DNA of 64,000 bases from assembly GCF_021725675.1 (NCBI RefSeq), contig NZ_JAKJPO010000010.1:1-64000 (forward strand), read 5' to 3'. Every line of letters begins with the position of its first letter. Within the stretch, counting starts at the first letter, position 1. Made by a program: the position numbers and the translations under genes. The DNA comes from Marilutibacter chinensis. GTDB taxonomy: Bacteria > Pseudomonadota > Gammaproteobacteria > Xanthomonadales > Xanthomonadaceae. Shown piece by piece: positions 43,209 through 51,156 of this stretch. Below the pieces are notes generated by a model. That model had not been told where the DNA came from. It was given only the letters and a program-made list of their open reading frames with translations, and did no database searches.

Positions 43209-45374
43209 ATGCGCCACCGTCTGCTGCTGCCCGCCCTCGCATATGCCCTGATCGCCGCCGGCGCGACGCCCGCTTGCGCGGACGAGGGCATGTGGATGCC
43301 GTCGCAGCTGCCCGATATCGCCGGGCAGATGAAAGCGGCCGGCTTCGAAGGCCGGCCCGAAGCGCTGAGCGAGCTGGCGCAGCCGCCGATGAACGCCGTA
43401 GTCAAGGTTGGAGGCGGCAGCGGCGCGTTCGTGTCCGCGGACGGTCTGGTGCTGACCAATCATCATGTCGCATTCGGAGTCATTCAATACAACAGCACGT
43501 CCGGGCGCGATCTGATCGCGGACGGCTTCGTCGCCGCCGATCGCGCTGCCGAGCTGCCCGCCAATCCCGACTACCGGGTGCTGGTGACGACCGGTTTCGA
43601 GCGCATCACCGACAGGGTCCTCGCTGCCGCTGGCGGCAAGCGCGGGCGCGCCTACTTCGATGCCGTCGACGCCGCCGGCAAGACGGCGGTGGCCGAGTGC
43701 GAGCAGGCGCCGGCGCAGCGCTGCAGCATCGCCAACATGTACTACGGCAGCGATTTCTACCTCGTCCGACAGCTCGAACTGCGCGACATCCGTCTGGTCT
43801 ACGCGCCGCCGGGCAGCATCGGCAACTATGGCGGGGAGGTCGACAATTTCATGTGGCCGCGCCACAGCGGCGACTTCACCCTGTTGCGCGCCTACGTCGG
43901 CCCGGACGGCCGCCCGGCCGATCATTCGCCCGGCAACGTGCCGTTCAAGCCGCCGGCGCATCTGCAGATGTCGACCCGCAACGTGAAGCAGGGCGACTAC
44001 GCGATGCTGGCCGGCTACCCGGGGATCACCTTCCGGCACAGGATGGCGTCGGAATTCGCAGGTCAGGTCGAATGGCAGCTGCCGTCGCGCATCGCGCTGT
44101 ACCGGCGGATGATCGAGGTGATCGAACGCGCGGGCGCCAGCGACGCCGAGGCGCGGGTGCGCTACGCCTCGCAGCTGCGCGGTCTGCTCAACGGCCTCAA
44201 GCGCGCGCAAGGCGAGCTCGACGGCCTGCGGCGCAGCGATGCGGTCTCCGTCCGCCGTGCCGACGAGACGGCGATGCTGGCCTGGCTCGACGGCCGGGCG
44301 GACGCCGATGCCATCCGCGCCGACATCGCCGCGGCACAGGCGGTGCTCGACGAGGTCGCCGCGACCCGCGACCGCGATCAGCTGGTGGCGCAGATCCTGC
44401 GCCAGACGCAGCTGCTGCGTGCGGCGGTGACGGTGCAACGGCTCGCGCTCGAGCGGGACAAGCCCGGCGCCGAACGCGAGTCCGGCTATCAGCAGCGCGA
44501 TGAGGCGTTGATCGAGGGCCAGTTGCGCCAGGTGCAGCGCCGGTACGCGCCGTCGGTCGAGCAGGCGCTGCTGACCGATCTCGTCCTGCAGTATCTGACG
44601 TTGCCGGCCGACCAGCACCTGCCCGAGTTCGACGCGGTGTTCGGCACCTCCCCGGAGCAGGTGCGTGCATCGGTCGGCGCGCTGTATGCCGGCACCGCGT
44701 TGGGCGACGAGGAGGTCCGTGTCGCGGCGATGCAGGCCGATCGCGATGCACTGGCCGCATCGCAGGATCCATTGCTGCGGGCCGCCGCGCGGCTGATGCC
44801 GGCACTGCTGCGCCTGGAGGACGCGTTCAAGACCCACGAGGGCGAGCTGCTGCGCCTGCGTCCGGCCTACATGCGTGCCTTGACCGGCTTCCGCGAAGCC
44901 AATGGCCAGGCGGTGTACCCGGATGCGAATTCGACGCTGCGGGTCAGCTACGGCCGGATCAGCACGCTCGATCCACGCGACGGCGTTCGCTATCGGCCGT
45001 TGACCACGGTGCAGGGCATCGTCGAGAAACACACCGGCGAGGAGCCGTTCGACGCGCCGCGGCCGCTGCTCGAGGCGATCGCCCGGGGCGATTTCGGCAG
45101 CACCGCCGAGCCGAGCCTGGACACCCAGACCGTCAACTTCATGACCAACCTGGACACCACCGGCGGCAACTCCGGTTCGCCGGTGCTGGACGCCGAGGGA
45201 AGGCTGATCGGCCTGAACTTCGACAGCAACTGGGAGGCCGTCAGCGCAAGCTGGATGTACGACCCGCGCTACAAGCGCGCGATCCACGTCGACATGCGCT
45301 ACCTGCGCTGGCTGATGTCCAAGGTCTATCCGGCCCCCCACCTGCTGGAGGAGATGCGGCTGCCGGCCGAATAG
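43209..45374 (+). CDS. S46-family dipeptidyl-peptidase 1 (DPP11-like)
   Basis: Periplasmic serine exopeptidase that removes dipeptides from oligopeptides. The 721-residue precursor has a signal peptide (to about residue 24, TPACADEGMWMP) and the S46 triad: His85/86 in LTNHH, Asp in YGGEVDNFMWPRHSGDF, and Ser655 in TGGNSGSPV. Residue 673, the S1-pocket position, is Ser (NFDSNWE). In this family Gly marks DPP7 and Arg or Ser marks the acidic-specific DPP11, so DPP11-type activity is the best guess. The ATG at 43209 fits the signal peptide. A paralogue lies 600 bases downstream beyond the MerC gene. Confidence 0.93.
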   Translation: MRHRLLLPALAYALIAAGATPACADEGMWMPSQLPDIAGQMKAAGFEGRPEALSELAQPPMNAVVKVGGGSGAFVSADGLVLTNHHVAFGVIQYNSTSGRDLIADGFVAADRAAELPANPDYRVLVTTGFERITDRVLAAAGGKRGRAYFDAVDAAGKTAVAECEQAPAQRCSIANMYYGSDFYLVRQLELRDIRLVYAPPGSIGNYGGEVDNFMWPRHSGDFTLLRAYVGPDGRPADHSPGNVPFKPPAHLQMSTRNVKQGDYAMLAGYPGITFRHRMASEFAGQVEWQLPSRIALYRRMIEVIERAGASDAEARVRYASQLRGLLNGLKRAQGELDGLRRSDAVSVRRADETAMLAWLDGRADADAIRADIAAAQAVLDEVAATRDRDQLVAQILRQTQLLRAAVTVQRLALERDKPGAERESGYQQRDEALIEGQLRQVQRRYAPSVEQALLTDLVLQYLTLPADQHLPEFDAVFGTSPEQVRASVGALYAGTALGDEEVRVAAMQADRDALAASQDPLLRAAARLMPALLRLEDAFKTHEGELLRLRPAYMRALTGFREANGQAVYPDANSTLRVSYGRISTLDPRDGVRYRPLTTVQGIVEKHTGEEPFDAPRPLLEAIARGDFGSTAEPSLDTQTVNFMTNLDTTGGNSGSPVLDAEGRLIGLNFDSNWEAVSASWMYDPRYKRAIHVDMRYLRWLMSKVYPAPHLLEEMRLPAE

Positions 45375-45467
45375 GCGCGCGGCCATCTCCCGGCCTGCCG
45401 GGCGATGGCCAGCGCCCGGTGGTGCGGGCGGGAAACGCGCCAGCATCGGCACGTCGGGTCCGTTTCC

Positions 45468-45490
45468 GAATTGTTATAATGTAACAATTC
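45468..45490 (+). promoter_or_regulatory. Zur-type operator overlapping a -10 element
   Basis: A perfect palindrome with 9-bp arms (GAATTGTTA at 45468-45476 and TAACAATTC at 45482-45490) surrounds TAATG. The core GTTATAATGTAAC closely matches the gammaproteobacterial Zur box core GTTATAATATAAC. TATAAT at 45475-45480 lies inside it, so a bound repressor would cover the -10 region. It is AT-rich in a GC-rich region and lies 18 bases before the MerC-domain gene. A zur gene is at 60787. Confidence 0.65.
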
Positions 45491-45508
45491 CAAAGCGGAT
45501 GGTGCGCG

Positions 45509-45901
45509 ATGAAGTCTGCCGGGCTCTACCTGCTCGATGCTTCGGCGATCGGCCTGTCGGGGCTGTGCCTGCTGCATTGCATCGCGTTGCCGGTGCTGGC
45601 GGCCTTTTTGCCGATGCTCGCGATCTGGTCCAAGGCGGCGTGGGTGCATCTGCTGCTCGTCGTGCTCGCGGCCCCGCTTGCCGCCGCCGGATTCTGGCGG
45701 TCGCACCGGTTGCGGCCGTTGCCATGGGCGTTGTGGGGATTGGCGATGGCCGGGCTGGCCGCATTGCTGGCCGGCGCACTCGGCTGGACCGACGAGAACC
45801 GGGAGACGTCCTTCACCGTGGCCGGCAGCATGTCGCTGGCAAGCGCGCACCTCTGGAACTGGTGCCGGCGTCATCGGATCGACATCGATGCCGGCGCCTG
45901 A
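45509..45901 (+). CDS. MerC-domain membrane protein, putative Zur target
   Basis: The 130-residue product has four hydrophobic segments and the MerC-type first segment AIGLSGLCLLHCIALP with Cys20 and Cys24. MerC proteins carry Hg(II) in mer operons, but no mer gene is near and a Zur-like operator overlaps its promoter, so transport or handling of zinc is the better hypothesis. The ATG at 45509 lies about 22 bases after the presumed transcription start; no strong binding site is seen. An S46 peptidase gene follows after 75 bases. Confidence 0.82.
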   Translation: MKSAGLYLLDASAIGLSGLCLLHCIALPVLAAFLPMLAIWSKAAWVHLLLVVLAAPLAAAGFWRSHRLRPLPWALWGLAMAGLAALLAGALGWTDENRETSFTVAGSMSLASAHLWNWCRRHRIDIDAGA

Positions 45902-45976
45902 AAGAGCCGGGCCCGCGCCCGGATCGACCATCACCGAGCTAGACTCGCCGATCGACTTCGTAGGGAGATGCATCAG

Positions 45977-48148
45977 ATGCGTTATTCGACTCTAGCGATG
46001 GCCGCGACACTGTTCGTTGCCTGCGCAGCCGCCGGAGAGGCCCGTGCGGGCGAAGGCATGTGGGTGCCGCAGCAGTTGCCGGAGATCGCCAAGCCGCTGC
46101 GCAAGGCAGGACTGAAGCTCGACCCCGAGCAGCTGGCCGACCTGACCGGCGACCCGATGGGCGCGGTGGTGTCGCTGGGTGGCTGCACCGCGAGTTTCGT
46201 GTCCCCGCAGGGCCTGGTGGTGACCAACCATCACTGCGCGTATGGGGCGATCCAGCTCAACTCGACGCCGGAAAGCAACCTGATGCAGGACGGTTTCAAT
46301 GCGGCGACGCGCGGCGAGGAAGTCTCCGCCGGGCCGAACGCGCGGATCTATGCGCTGGATTCGATCCGTGATGTCACCGCGCAGGTGAAAACCGCGATCG
46401 AAGCCGCTCCGGACGCGCTCGGCCGTACCCGCGCGCTGGAAACCGTCGAGAAGCAGCTGGTCGCCGACTGCGAGGCCGAGGACGGCTACCGCTGCCGTCT
46501 CTACAGCTTCGCCGGCGGCAACACGTATCGCCTGTTCCGCAACCTCGAGATCCGCGACGTGCGCCTGGTCTACGCGCCGCCGGGCAGTGTCGGCAACTAT
46601 GGGGGCGAGGTCGACAACTGGATGTGGCCGCGCCACACCGGCGACTTTTCGTTCTACCGCGCCTACGTCGGCAAGGACGGCAAGCCCGCCGCCTACGCCG
46701 AGGACAATGTTCCATACCAGCCGAAGCACTGGCTGAAGATCGCCGATCGCCCGCTCGAGGCCGGCGACTTCGTGATGGTGGCCGGTTACCCGGGGCGTAC
46801 CGCACGTTATGCGCTCGCCGAGGAGTTCGACGAAACCGCAAACTGGACCTATCCGACCGTCGGCCGGCACTACCGGAACCTGGTCGCGCTGGTCGAGGCC
46901 GCCGGCAAGCAGGACCCGGAAATCGCGGTGAAGTACGCCAGCACCGTGCGCGGCTGGCAGAACGCGATGAAGAACTACGATGGCCAGCTTGAAGGCTTCC
47001 GCCGCATCGATGCCACCGCGACCAAGCATGCCGAGGAAACGGCGGTGCTGGAGTGGCTGCGCGGACGGGGCGAGGCGGGCAGGGCGGCACTGGAGGCCCA
47101 CGCGCGACTGGTGGAGCTCGACGAGCAGGCGCGTGCCCATCGCGAGCGCGACCTGGTGTTCGGCCAGCTGCGCCATACCGGCGCGATCGGCGCCGCGGTC
47201 CAGCTCTACCGTCTGTCGATCGAGCGCGCGAAGCCCGATGCCGAGCGCGAGCCTGGCTACCAGGAGCGCGACCTGCCGGCGTTCGAGGGCGGTTTGCAGC
47301 AGATGGAGCGCCGCTACGACCCGAAGATGGACCGCGAGCTGCAGGCCTACTGGCTGCGCGAGTACCTGAAGCTGCCGCAGACGCAACGCGTGGCGGTGGT
47401 CGACGAGTGGCTCGGCGGCAACGATCAGGCGGCCATCGACAAGGCACTCGACACGCTGGCCAGGACCGACCTGGGCGTCACCGAGATCCGCCTCAACCTG
47501 ATGAAGTCCGACCGTGCCGCGTTCGAGAAGAGCCGCGATCCGGCGATCCGGTTCGCGGTCGCGATCATGCCGACCCTGCTCGCGCTGGAGGAGGAGGGCA
47601 AGGCACGAGCCGGTGACGCGCTGCTGGCACGCCCGCTGTACCTGCAGGCGGTTGCCGACTACAGGAAGAGCAAGGGTGGATTCGTCTATCCGGACGCCAA
47701 TTCCTCGCTGCGGATCACCTTCGGCAACGTGATGAGCTATACCAAGGCCGACGGCAGCGTGCAGGCGCCGTTCACCCGGCTGGAGGAGGTCGCTGCCAAG
47801 GCCACCGGCGAGGCGCCGTTCGACGCGCCGCAGGCGCTGCTCGATGCGGTCGCGGCCAAGAATTACGGCGGCCTGACCGACCGGGAGCTGGGCACCGTGC
47901 CGGTCAACTTCATGGCCGATCTCGACATCACCGGCGGCAATTCCGGTTCGCCGGCGATGGACGCGCATGGCCGCTTGGTCGGACTGGTGTTCGACATGAA
48001 CTGGGAAAGCGTCAGCTCGAACTGGGTGTTCGATCCGGCGATGACGCGGGTGATCGGCGTCGATCAGCGTTACATGCGCTGGATCATGCAGGAGGTGTTC
48101 CCGGCACCGCAGGTGCTGGCTGAGCTGGGCGTGCCGGAGAAGGACTGA
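45977..48148 (+). CDS. S46-family dipeptidyl-peptidase 2
   Basis: Paralogue of the gene at 43209. The 723-residue precursor has a signal peptide (to about residue 24, GEARAGEGMWVP) and the S46 triad: His in VTNHHCAYG, Asp in GGEVDNWMWPRHTGDF, Ser656 in TGGNSGSPAM. The S1-pocket position, residue 674, is Met (VFDMNWE), which is neither Gly (DPP7) nor Arg/Ser (DPP11), so its specificity may differ. AGGGAG lies nine bases before the ATG at 45977. It may be read from the MerC promoter or from its own; only a weak hairpin (45907-45922) separates it from merC. Confidence 0.92.
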   Translation: MRYSTLAMAATLFVACAAAGEARAGEGMWVPQQLPEIAKPLRKAGLKLDPEQLADLTGDPMGAVVSLGGCTASFVSPQGLVVTNHHCAYGAIQLNSTPESNLMQDGFNAATRGEEVSAGPNARIYALDSIRDVTAQVKTAIEAAPDALGRTRALETVEKQLVADCEAEDGYRCRLYSFAGGNTYRLFRNLEIRDVRLVYAPPGSVGNYGGEVDNWMWPRHTGDFSFYRAYVGKDGKPAAYAEDNVPYQPKHWLKIADRPLEAGDFVMVAGYPGRTARYALAEEFDETANWTYPTVGRHYRNLVALVEAAGKQDPEIAVKYASTVRGWQNAMKNYDGQLEGFRRIDATATKHAEETAVLEWLRGRGEAGRAALEAHARLVELDEQARAHRERDLVFGQLRHTGAIGAAVQLYRLSIERAKPDAEREPGYQERDLPAFEGGLQQMERRYDPKMDRELQAYWLREYLKLPQTQRVAVVDEWLGGNDQAAIDKALDTLARTDLGVTEIRLNLMKSDRAAFEKSRDPAIRFAVAIMPTLLALEEEGKARAGDALLARPLYLQAVADYRKSKGGFVYPDANSSLRITFGNVMSYTKADGSVQAPFTRLEEVAAKATGEAPFDAPQALLDAVAAKNYGGLTDRELGTVPVNFMADLDITGGNSGSPAMDAHGRLVGLVFDMNWESVSSNWVFDPAMTRVIGVDQRYMRWIMQEVFPAPQVLAELGVPEKD

Positions 48149-48170
48149 AGCTCCTCATGTCGCCGGATAC

Positions 48171-48201
48171 GCGAACGGGCCGGCACTGCCGGCCCGTTCG
48201 C
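48171..48201. terminator. 14-bp perfect hairpin after the S46 gene
   Basis: Arms 48171-48184 and 48188-48201 (GCGAACGGGCCGGC and complement) with an ACT loop, 22 bases after the peptidase stop. There is no T-run on either side, so it is a non-canonical terminator or an mRNA-stability element. Confidence 0.55.
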
Positions 48202-48231
48202 GGCAGCGGAAATCCGTTCGCCCCGGGATCG

Positions 48232-48375
48232 GACCCCGGGGTCGCAGATGAAGTATCCGTCGGAGTAGTTGCGCGTGGCCTTGCCCCAGCTCTCGCGGTT
48301 GCCGTCGCAGCGGATCGTGCTGTAGCCGACCAACTGCCCTGCGTCGTCGAAGTAATAGTAGAACTGCCCGGGCCC
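48232..48375 (-). pseudogene. Fragment of a DUF6289-type exported peptide gene
   Basis: On the minus strand this codes for FYYYFDDAGQLVGYSTIRCDG, then WGKATRNYSDGYFICDPG. It aligns by pattern (DDxGxxVG, CDG, FxC) with the intact small protein at 51880-52110. The upstream frame has no signal peptide or good start, and the downstream frame has no stop after the last cysteine, so both ends appear lost. I call it a decayed copy; a frameshifted live gene cannot be excluded. Confidence 0.4.
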
Positions 48376-48863
48376 GGTTCTGTGACCGTTGCCAATACCG
48401 TTCGTTCGAACCGTGCGTTCGGTAGCGGGCGTGTGGCCGGGCGCTTGGAAAGGGGCGCGGATGCTCCCCGGTGATTCTCGCCAAGAAAGGCGCCATGCGC
48501 TGGAAGCGGAAGTGTTCGACCGCCAACCATCGGTGTTGGACGTCGCCTCAAGGCAAGAATCAAGGGCCTTCCCCGACACACCTCCATCGCAAACGGATAA
48601 AGCTCCGGGATTTTTCGATTCGCCATCCATGGCTCGGTCGAAAAACGGCGCGTATCCATGCGCGCCGCCCTCCGGGTCTACAGTCGACACAGGCTGTCGG
48701 AGCGACGCAGCCGTCCCGGCGGGCGTCAGGAGCGGACGGTTTTGGTTCCTTTTGCCGAGACAAAAGGAACCCGCCGAAGGCGGAAGCCTTTGATCGTGGC
48801 TTCAGGGCGAAGGAGCCGTGCGATGGCCCGGGTCATGTCGCTGGCGTGGCGGCACTACCGCAT
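48376..48863. other. Gene-poor stretch with repeats
   Basis: Frames are open here, but none has a start with a binding site or a known motif. The main feature is the hairpin repeat at 48744-48771. The stretch lies between the DUF6289 fragment and the DUF3224 gene and looks like decayed sequence. Confidence 0.5.
48744..48783. repeat. Hairpin repeat GGTTCCTTTTG
   Basis: A perfect 11-bp stem (48744-48754 with 48761-48771) and a CCGAGA loop, followed by CCGCCGAAGGCGG, itself a short dyad. From memory, this composition is a common intergenic repeat in Xanthomonadaceae. Function is unknown. Confidence 0.5.
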
Positions 48864-49277
48864 TCACGAAGCGTCCGAGGACGCCGGCAGCGAGTAGTCG
48901 AACGTGTAGAAATGCCTGCCGTCGACGATGTCGATCGCGATGCGGCCGCGCAGGCCGGCCAGTTGGCCGTCGCCGGAATCGGGTACCACGGTCAGCGTCA
49001 GGGTTGGCGCGCCGCGGTCCATCGTGCCGCTGTGCTGGGTTACGAAGCTGCCCGGGCGGCCTTCGAGCGAGCCTTCGATCCGCTCGATCGCGACATAGGC
49101 GGCCGAACCTTCGACCGCAGTGCCGACGGCGAGCATCTGGACCACGCCGGTCGCGTCCAGCGGGCCATGGAAACGCTTGTCGAAGCGCACATGGCGCACC
49201 GCGATGTCGCCGCCGAGTTCGAGCATGCCCTGCGGTGTCGCGCTGACCTCGAATTCGCCCTTGATCTGCCTGTTCAC
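48864..49277 (-). CDS. DUF3224-family protein
   Basis: The 137-residue product matches the DUF3224 pattern: GEFEVSATPQ, a beta-strand core with VRHVRFDKRFHGPLDATGVVQML, YVAIERIEGSLEGRPGSFVTQHSGTM and HFYTFDYSL. It is a small cytoplasmic beta-barrel-like protein of unknown function, without a signal peptide. The start is GTG at 49277, with GGAG nine bases upstream. An in-frame ATG at 49316 would add 13 residues but has a poorer site. It is divergent from serA across about 300 bases. Confidence 0.85.
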   Translation of the reverse strand: MNRQIKGEFEVSATPQGMLELGGDIAVRHVRFDKRFHGPLDATGVVQMLAVGTAVEGSAAYVAIERIEGSLEGRPGSFVTQHSGTMDRGAPTLTLTVVPDSGDGQLAGLRGRIAIDIVDGRHFYTFDYSLPASSDAS

Positions 49278-49574
49278 GCCATGCGCTCCGATCGGTTGTC
49301 CAGTTGGGGATGGCATCTTCGCCCGGCCGGCGGCGGTTTCCAACGCAACTGTTGCGTCGCAGCACCAATCTGCTAGCCTCGTCGGCATCGCGGATTCCCA
49401 TGCCAGCCGGCCCCGTTTCCCGACCGAAGGTACGTCCAGGCTCCGAGCCTCGGCCGTATCGACCGACCTGCAGGCCCTGCCACAGGTCCAGCCGCTCCCC
49501 GACCGGGCGGTCTCTTCCATCGAGCGTGCCGGCTGCATGCGTTCCGCGGGTCCTTCCACCCACTGGAGCATGCA
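49278..49574. other. Divergent spacer upstream of serA
   Basis: Contains the control regions of DUF3224 (minus) and serA (plus). No gene is seen. The 3' end holds GGAG before the serA ATG. No clear promoter or attenuator was identified. Confidence 0.4.
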
Positions 49575-51140
49575 ATGAAAGTCCTGGCCTGCGATGGCAT
49601 CCACGAAGACGGCCTCAACCTGTTCCGCGATGCGGGATGGGAGGTCGAAATCGCCCCCGAACCGATCAAGGATCCCGAAGCCCTGGCCGACAAACTGGCC
49701 GGTTTCGATGCGGTACTGGTCCGCTCGGCGACCAAGATTCCGGTCGCGGCACTGGCGAAGGCGGAGAAGCTGAAGGTGATCGGCCGCGCCGGCGCCGGTG
49801 TCGACACCATCGACGTCGACGCCGCCACCGCACGTGGCATCGCGGTGATGAACGCGCCCGACGGCAACACCCTGGCGGCCGCCGAGCATGCGATCTCGCT
49901 GCTGTTCGCGCTGGCCCGCCACATTCCGCGCGCCGACGCCGGAATGAAGGCTGGCGAGTGGCCGAAGGCCGGCCTCACCGGCTTTGAGCTGGAGGGCAAG
50001 AAGCTGGGCGTGATCGGCCTGGGCCGGATCGGCGGAACCGTCGCGCGCAAGGCCGCCGGCATCGGCATGGAGGTCGCCGCGCACGACCCGTTCCTGCCCG
50101 CCGGTGCCGCCGCCAAGGGCAGCGTGCCGTTGAAGGGGCTGGACGAGCTGCTGGCGTGGGCCGACATCGTCACCCTGCACATCCCGCGCACCAAGGAGAC
50201 CACCAACCTGCTGTCGGAAGCGCGGATGCGTGCGATGAAGAGGGGCGCCTACCTGATCAATGCCGCCCGCGGCGGCCTGGTCGACGAGGCCGCGCTGATC
50301 CGGTTGCTCGACGAGGGCCATCTGGCCGGCGCCGCGCTGGACACCTTCGCCACCGAACCGCTGCAGGCCGATTCGCCGTTGCGCGGCCACCCGCGGCTGA
50401 TCCTGACACCGCACCTGGGCGCGTCGACCAGCGAGGCGCAACAGGCGGTCAGCACGATCCTGGCGCGCCAGATCATCGACTTCACCGCCACCGGCGCGGT
50501 CGCCGGCTGCGTCAACCTGCCGCCGCTGACCGCCGAGGCCGCGCGCGAGGTCGGGCCGTGGATGCCGCTGATGTCCGCGCTGGGCCGTCTCGCCGCACGC
50601 CTGGTGCCGGCACCGACCCGGCTGCACGTGACCTACGCCGGTCGCACCGAAGGCCTGGATACGCGACCGCTGACCCGTTTGCTGGTGGCGGCGCTGATGG
50701 GCACCGCGTCGGGCAGGGTCACCCCGGTCAACGCACTGCACGAAGCCGCGGCGCGTGGCCTGACGGTGGCCGAGACTGTCGGCGGCGACGGCGACGGCTT
50801 CGACCGCCTGCTGCGGGTGCGGATCGAGAACGGCGAGCGCGCCCGCGAGGTCGAGGCGACCCTGCACCGGGGGCCCCGGGTCGTGCGCCTGGACGGGGTC
50901 GAGATCGAATTCGACCCGCTCGCGCCGGTTCTGCTGATGCGCAACGAGGACCGTCCCGGCATGATCGGCACGGTCGGCTCGAAGCTGGGCGCGGCCGGCG
51001 TCAACATCGTCAACTTCGCGCTCGGTGCGGCCGGCGACGGCCAGGCGCGTGCGGCGATCACCGTCGACCGCGCGGTCACCGACGCCGAGCTGGCGGAGTT
51101 GCGCGCGGTTCCCGGCGTCCTGTCCCTCCACCAGGTCTGA
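49575..51140 (+). CDS. serA: D-3-phosphoglycerate dehydrogenase, long form
   Basis: First step of serine synthesis: oxidises 3-phosphoglycerate to 3-phosphohydroxypyruvate with NAD. The 521-residue product has the NAD-binding GVIGLGRIGGTVARKA near residue 145, catalytic Arg in NAARGGLVDE and His in TPHLGAST, then an intervening (ASB) domain from about 315-450 and a C-terminal ACT domain (VLLMRNEDRPGMIGTVG). This is the long mycobacterial-type form, which is longer than E. coli SerA (about 410) and is usually serine-inhibited. A histidine phosphatase gene follows after 16 bases. Confidence 0.94.
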   Translation: MKVLACDGIHEDGLNLFRDAGWEVEIAPEPIKDPEALADKLAGFDAVLVRSATKIPVAALAKAEKLKVIGRAGAGVDTIDVDAATARGIAVMNAPDGNTLAAAEHAISLLFALARHIPRADAGMKAGEWPKAGLTGFELEGKKLGVIGLGRIGGTVARKAAGIGMEVAAHDPFLPAGAAAKGSVPLKGLDELLAWADIVTLHIPRTKETTNLLSEARMRAMKRGAYLINAARGGLVDEAALIRLLDEGHLAGAALDTFATEPLQADSPLRGHPRLILTPHLGASTSEAQQAVSTILARQIIDFTATGAVAGCVNLPPLTAEAAREVGPWMPLMSALGRLAARLVPAPTRLHVTYAGRTEGLDTRPLTRLLVAALMGTASGRVTPVNALHEAAARGLTVAETVGGDGDGFDRLLRVRIENGERAREVEATLHRGPRVVRLDGVEIEFDPLAPVLLMRNEDRPGMIGTVGSKLGAAGVNIVNFALGAAGDGQARAAITVDRAVTDAELAELRAVPGVLSLHQV

Positions 51141-51156
51141 GCACGGGAGCCGATCG

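Noticed and set aside
45509-45901. MerC-like gene considered as part of a mercury-resistance operon
   Set aside because: No merR-type mercury regulator, merT, merP or merA is nearby, and the promoter carries a Zur-type palindrome instead.
48744-48771. Hairpin considered as a terminator for DUF3224
   Set aside because: On the minus strand it is followed by AAAA, not T, and it resembles a general intergenic repeat.
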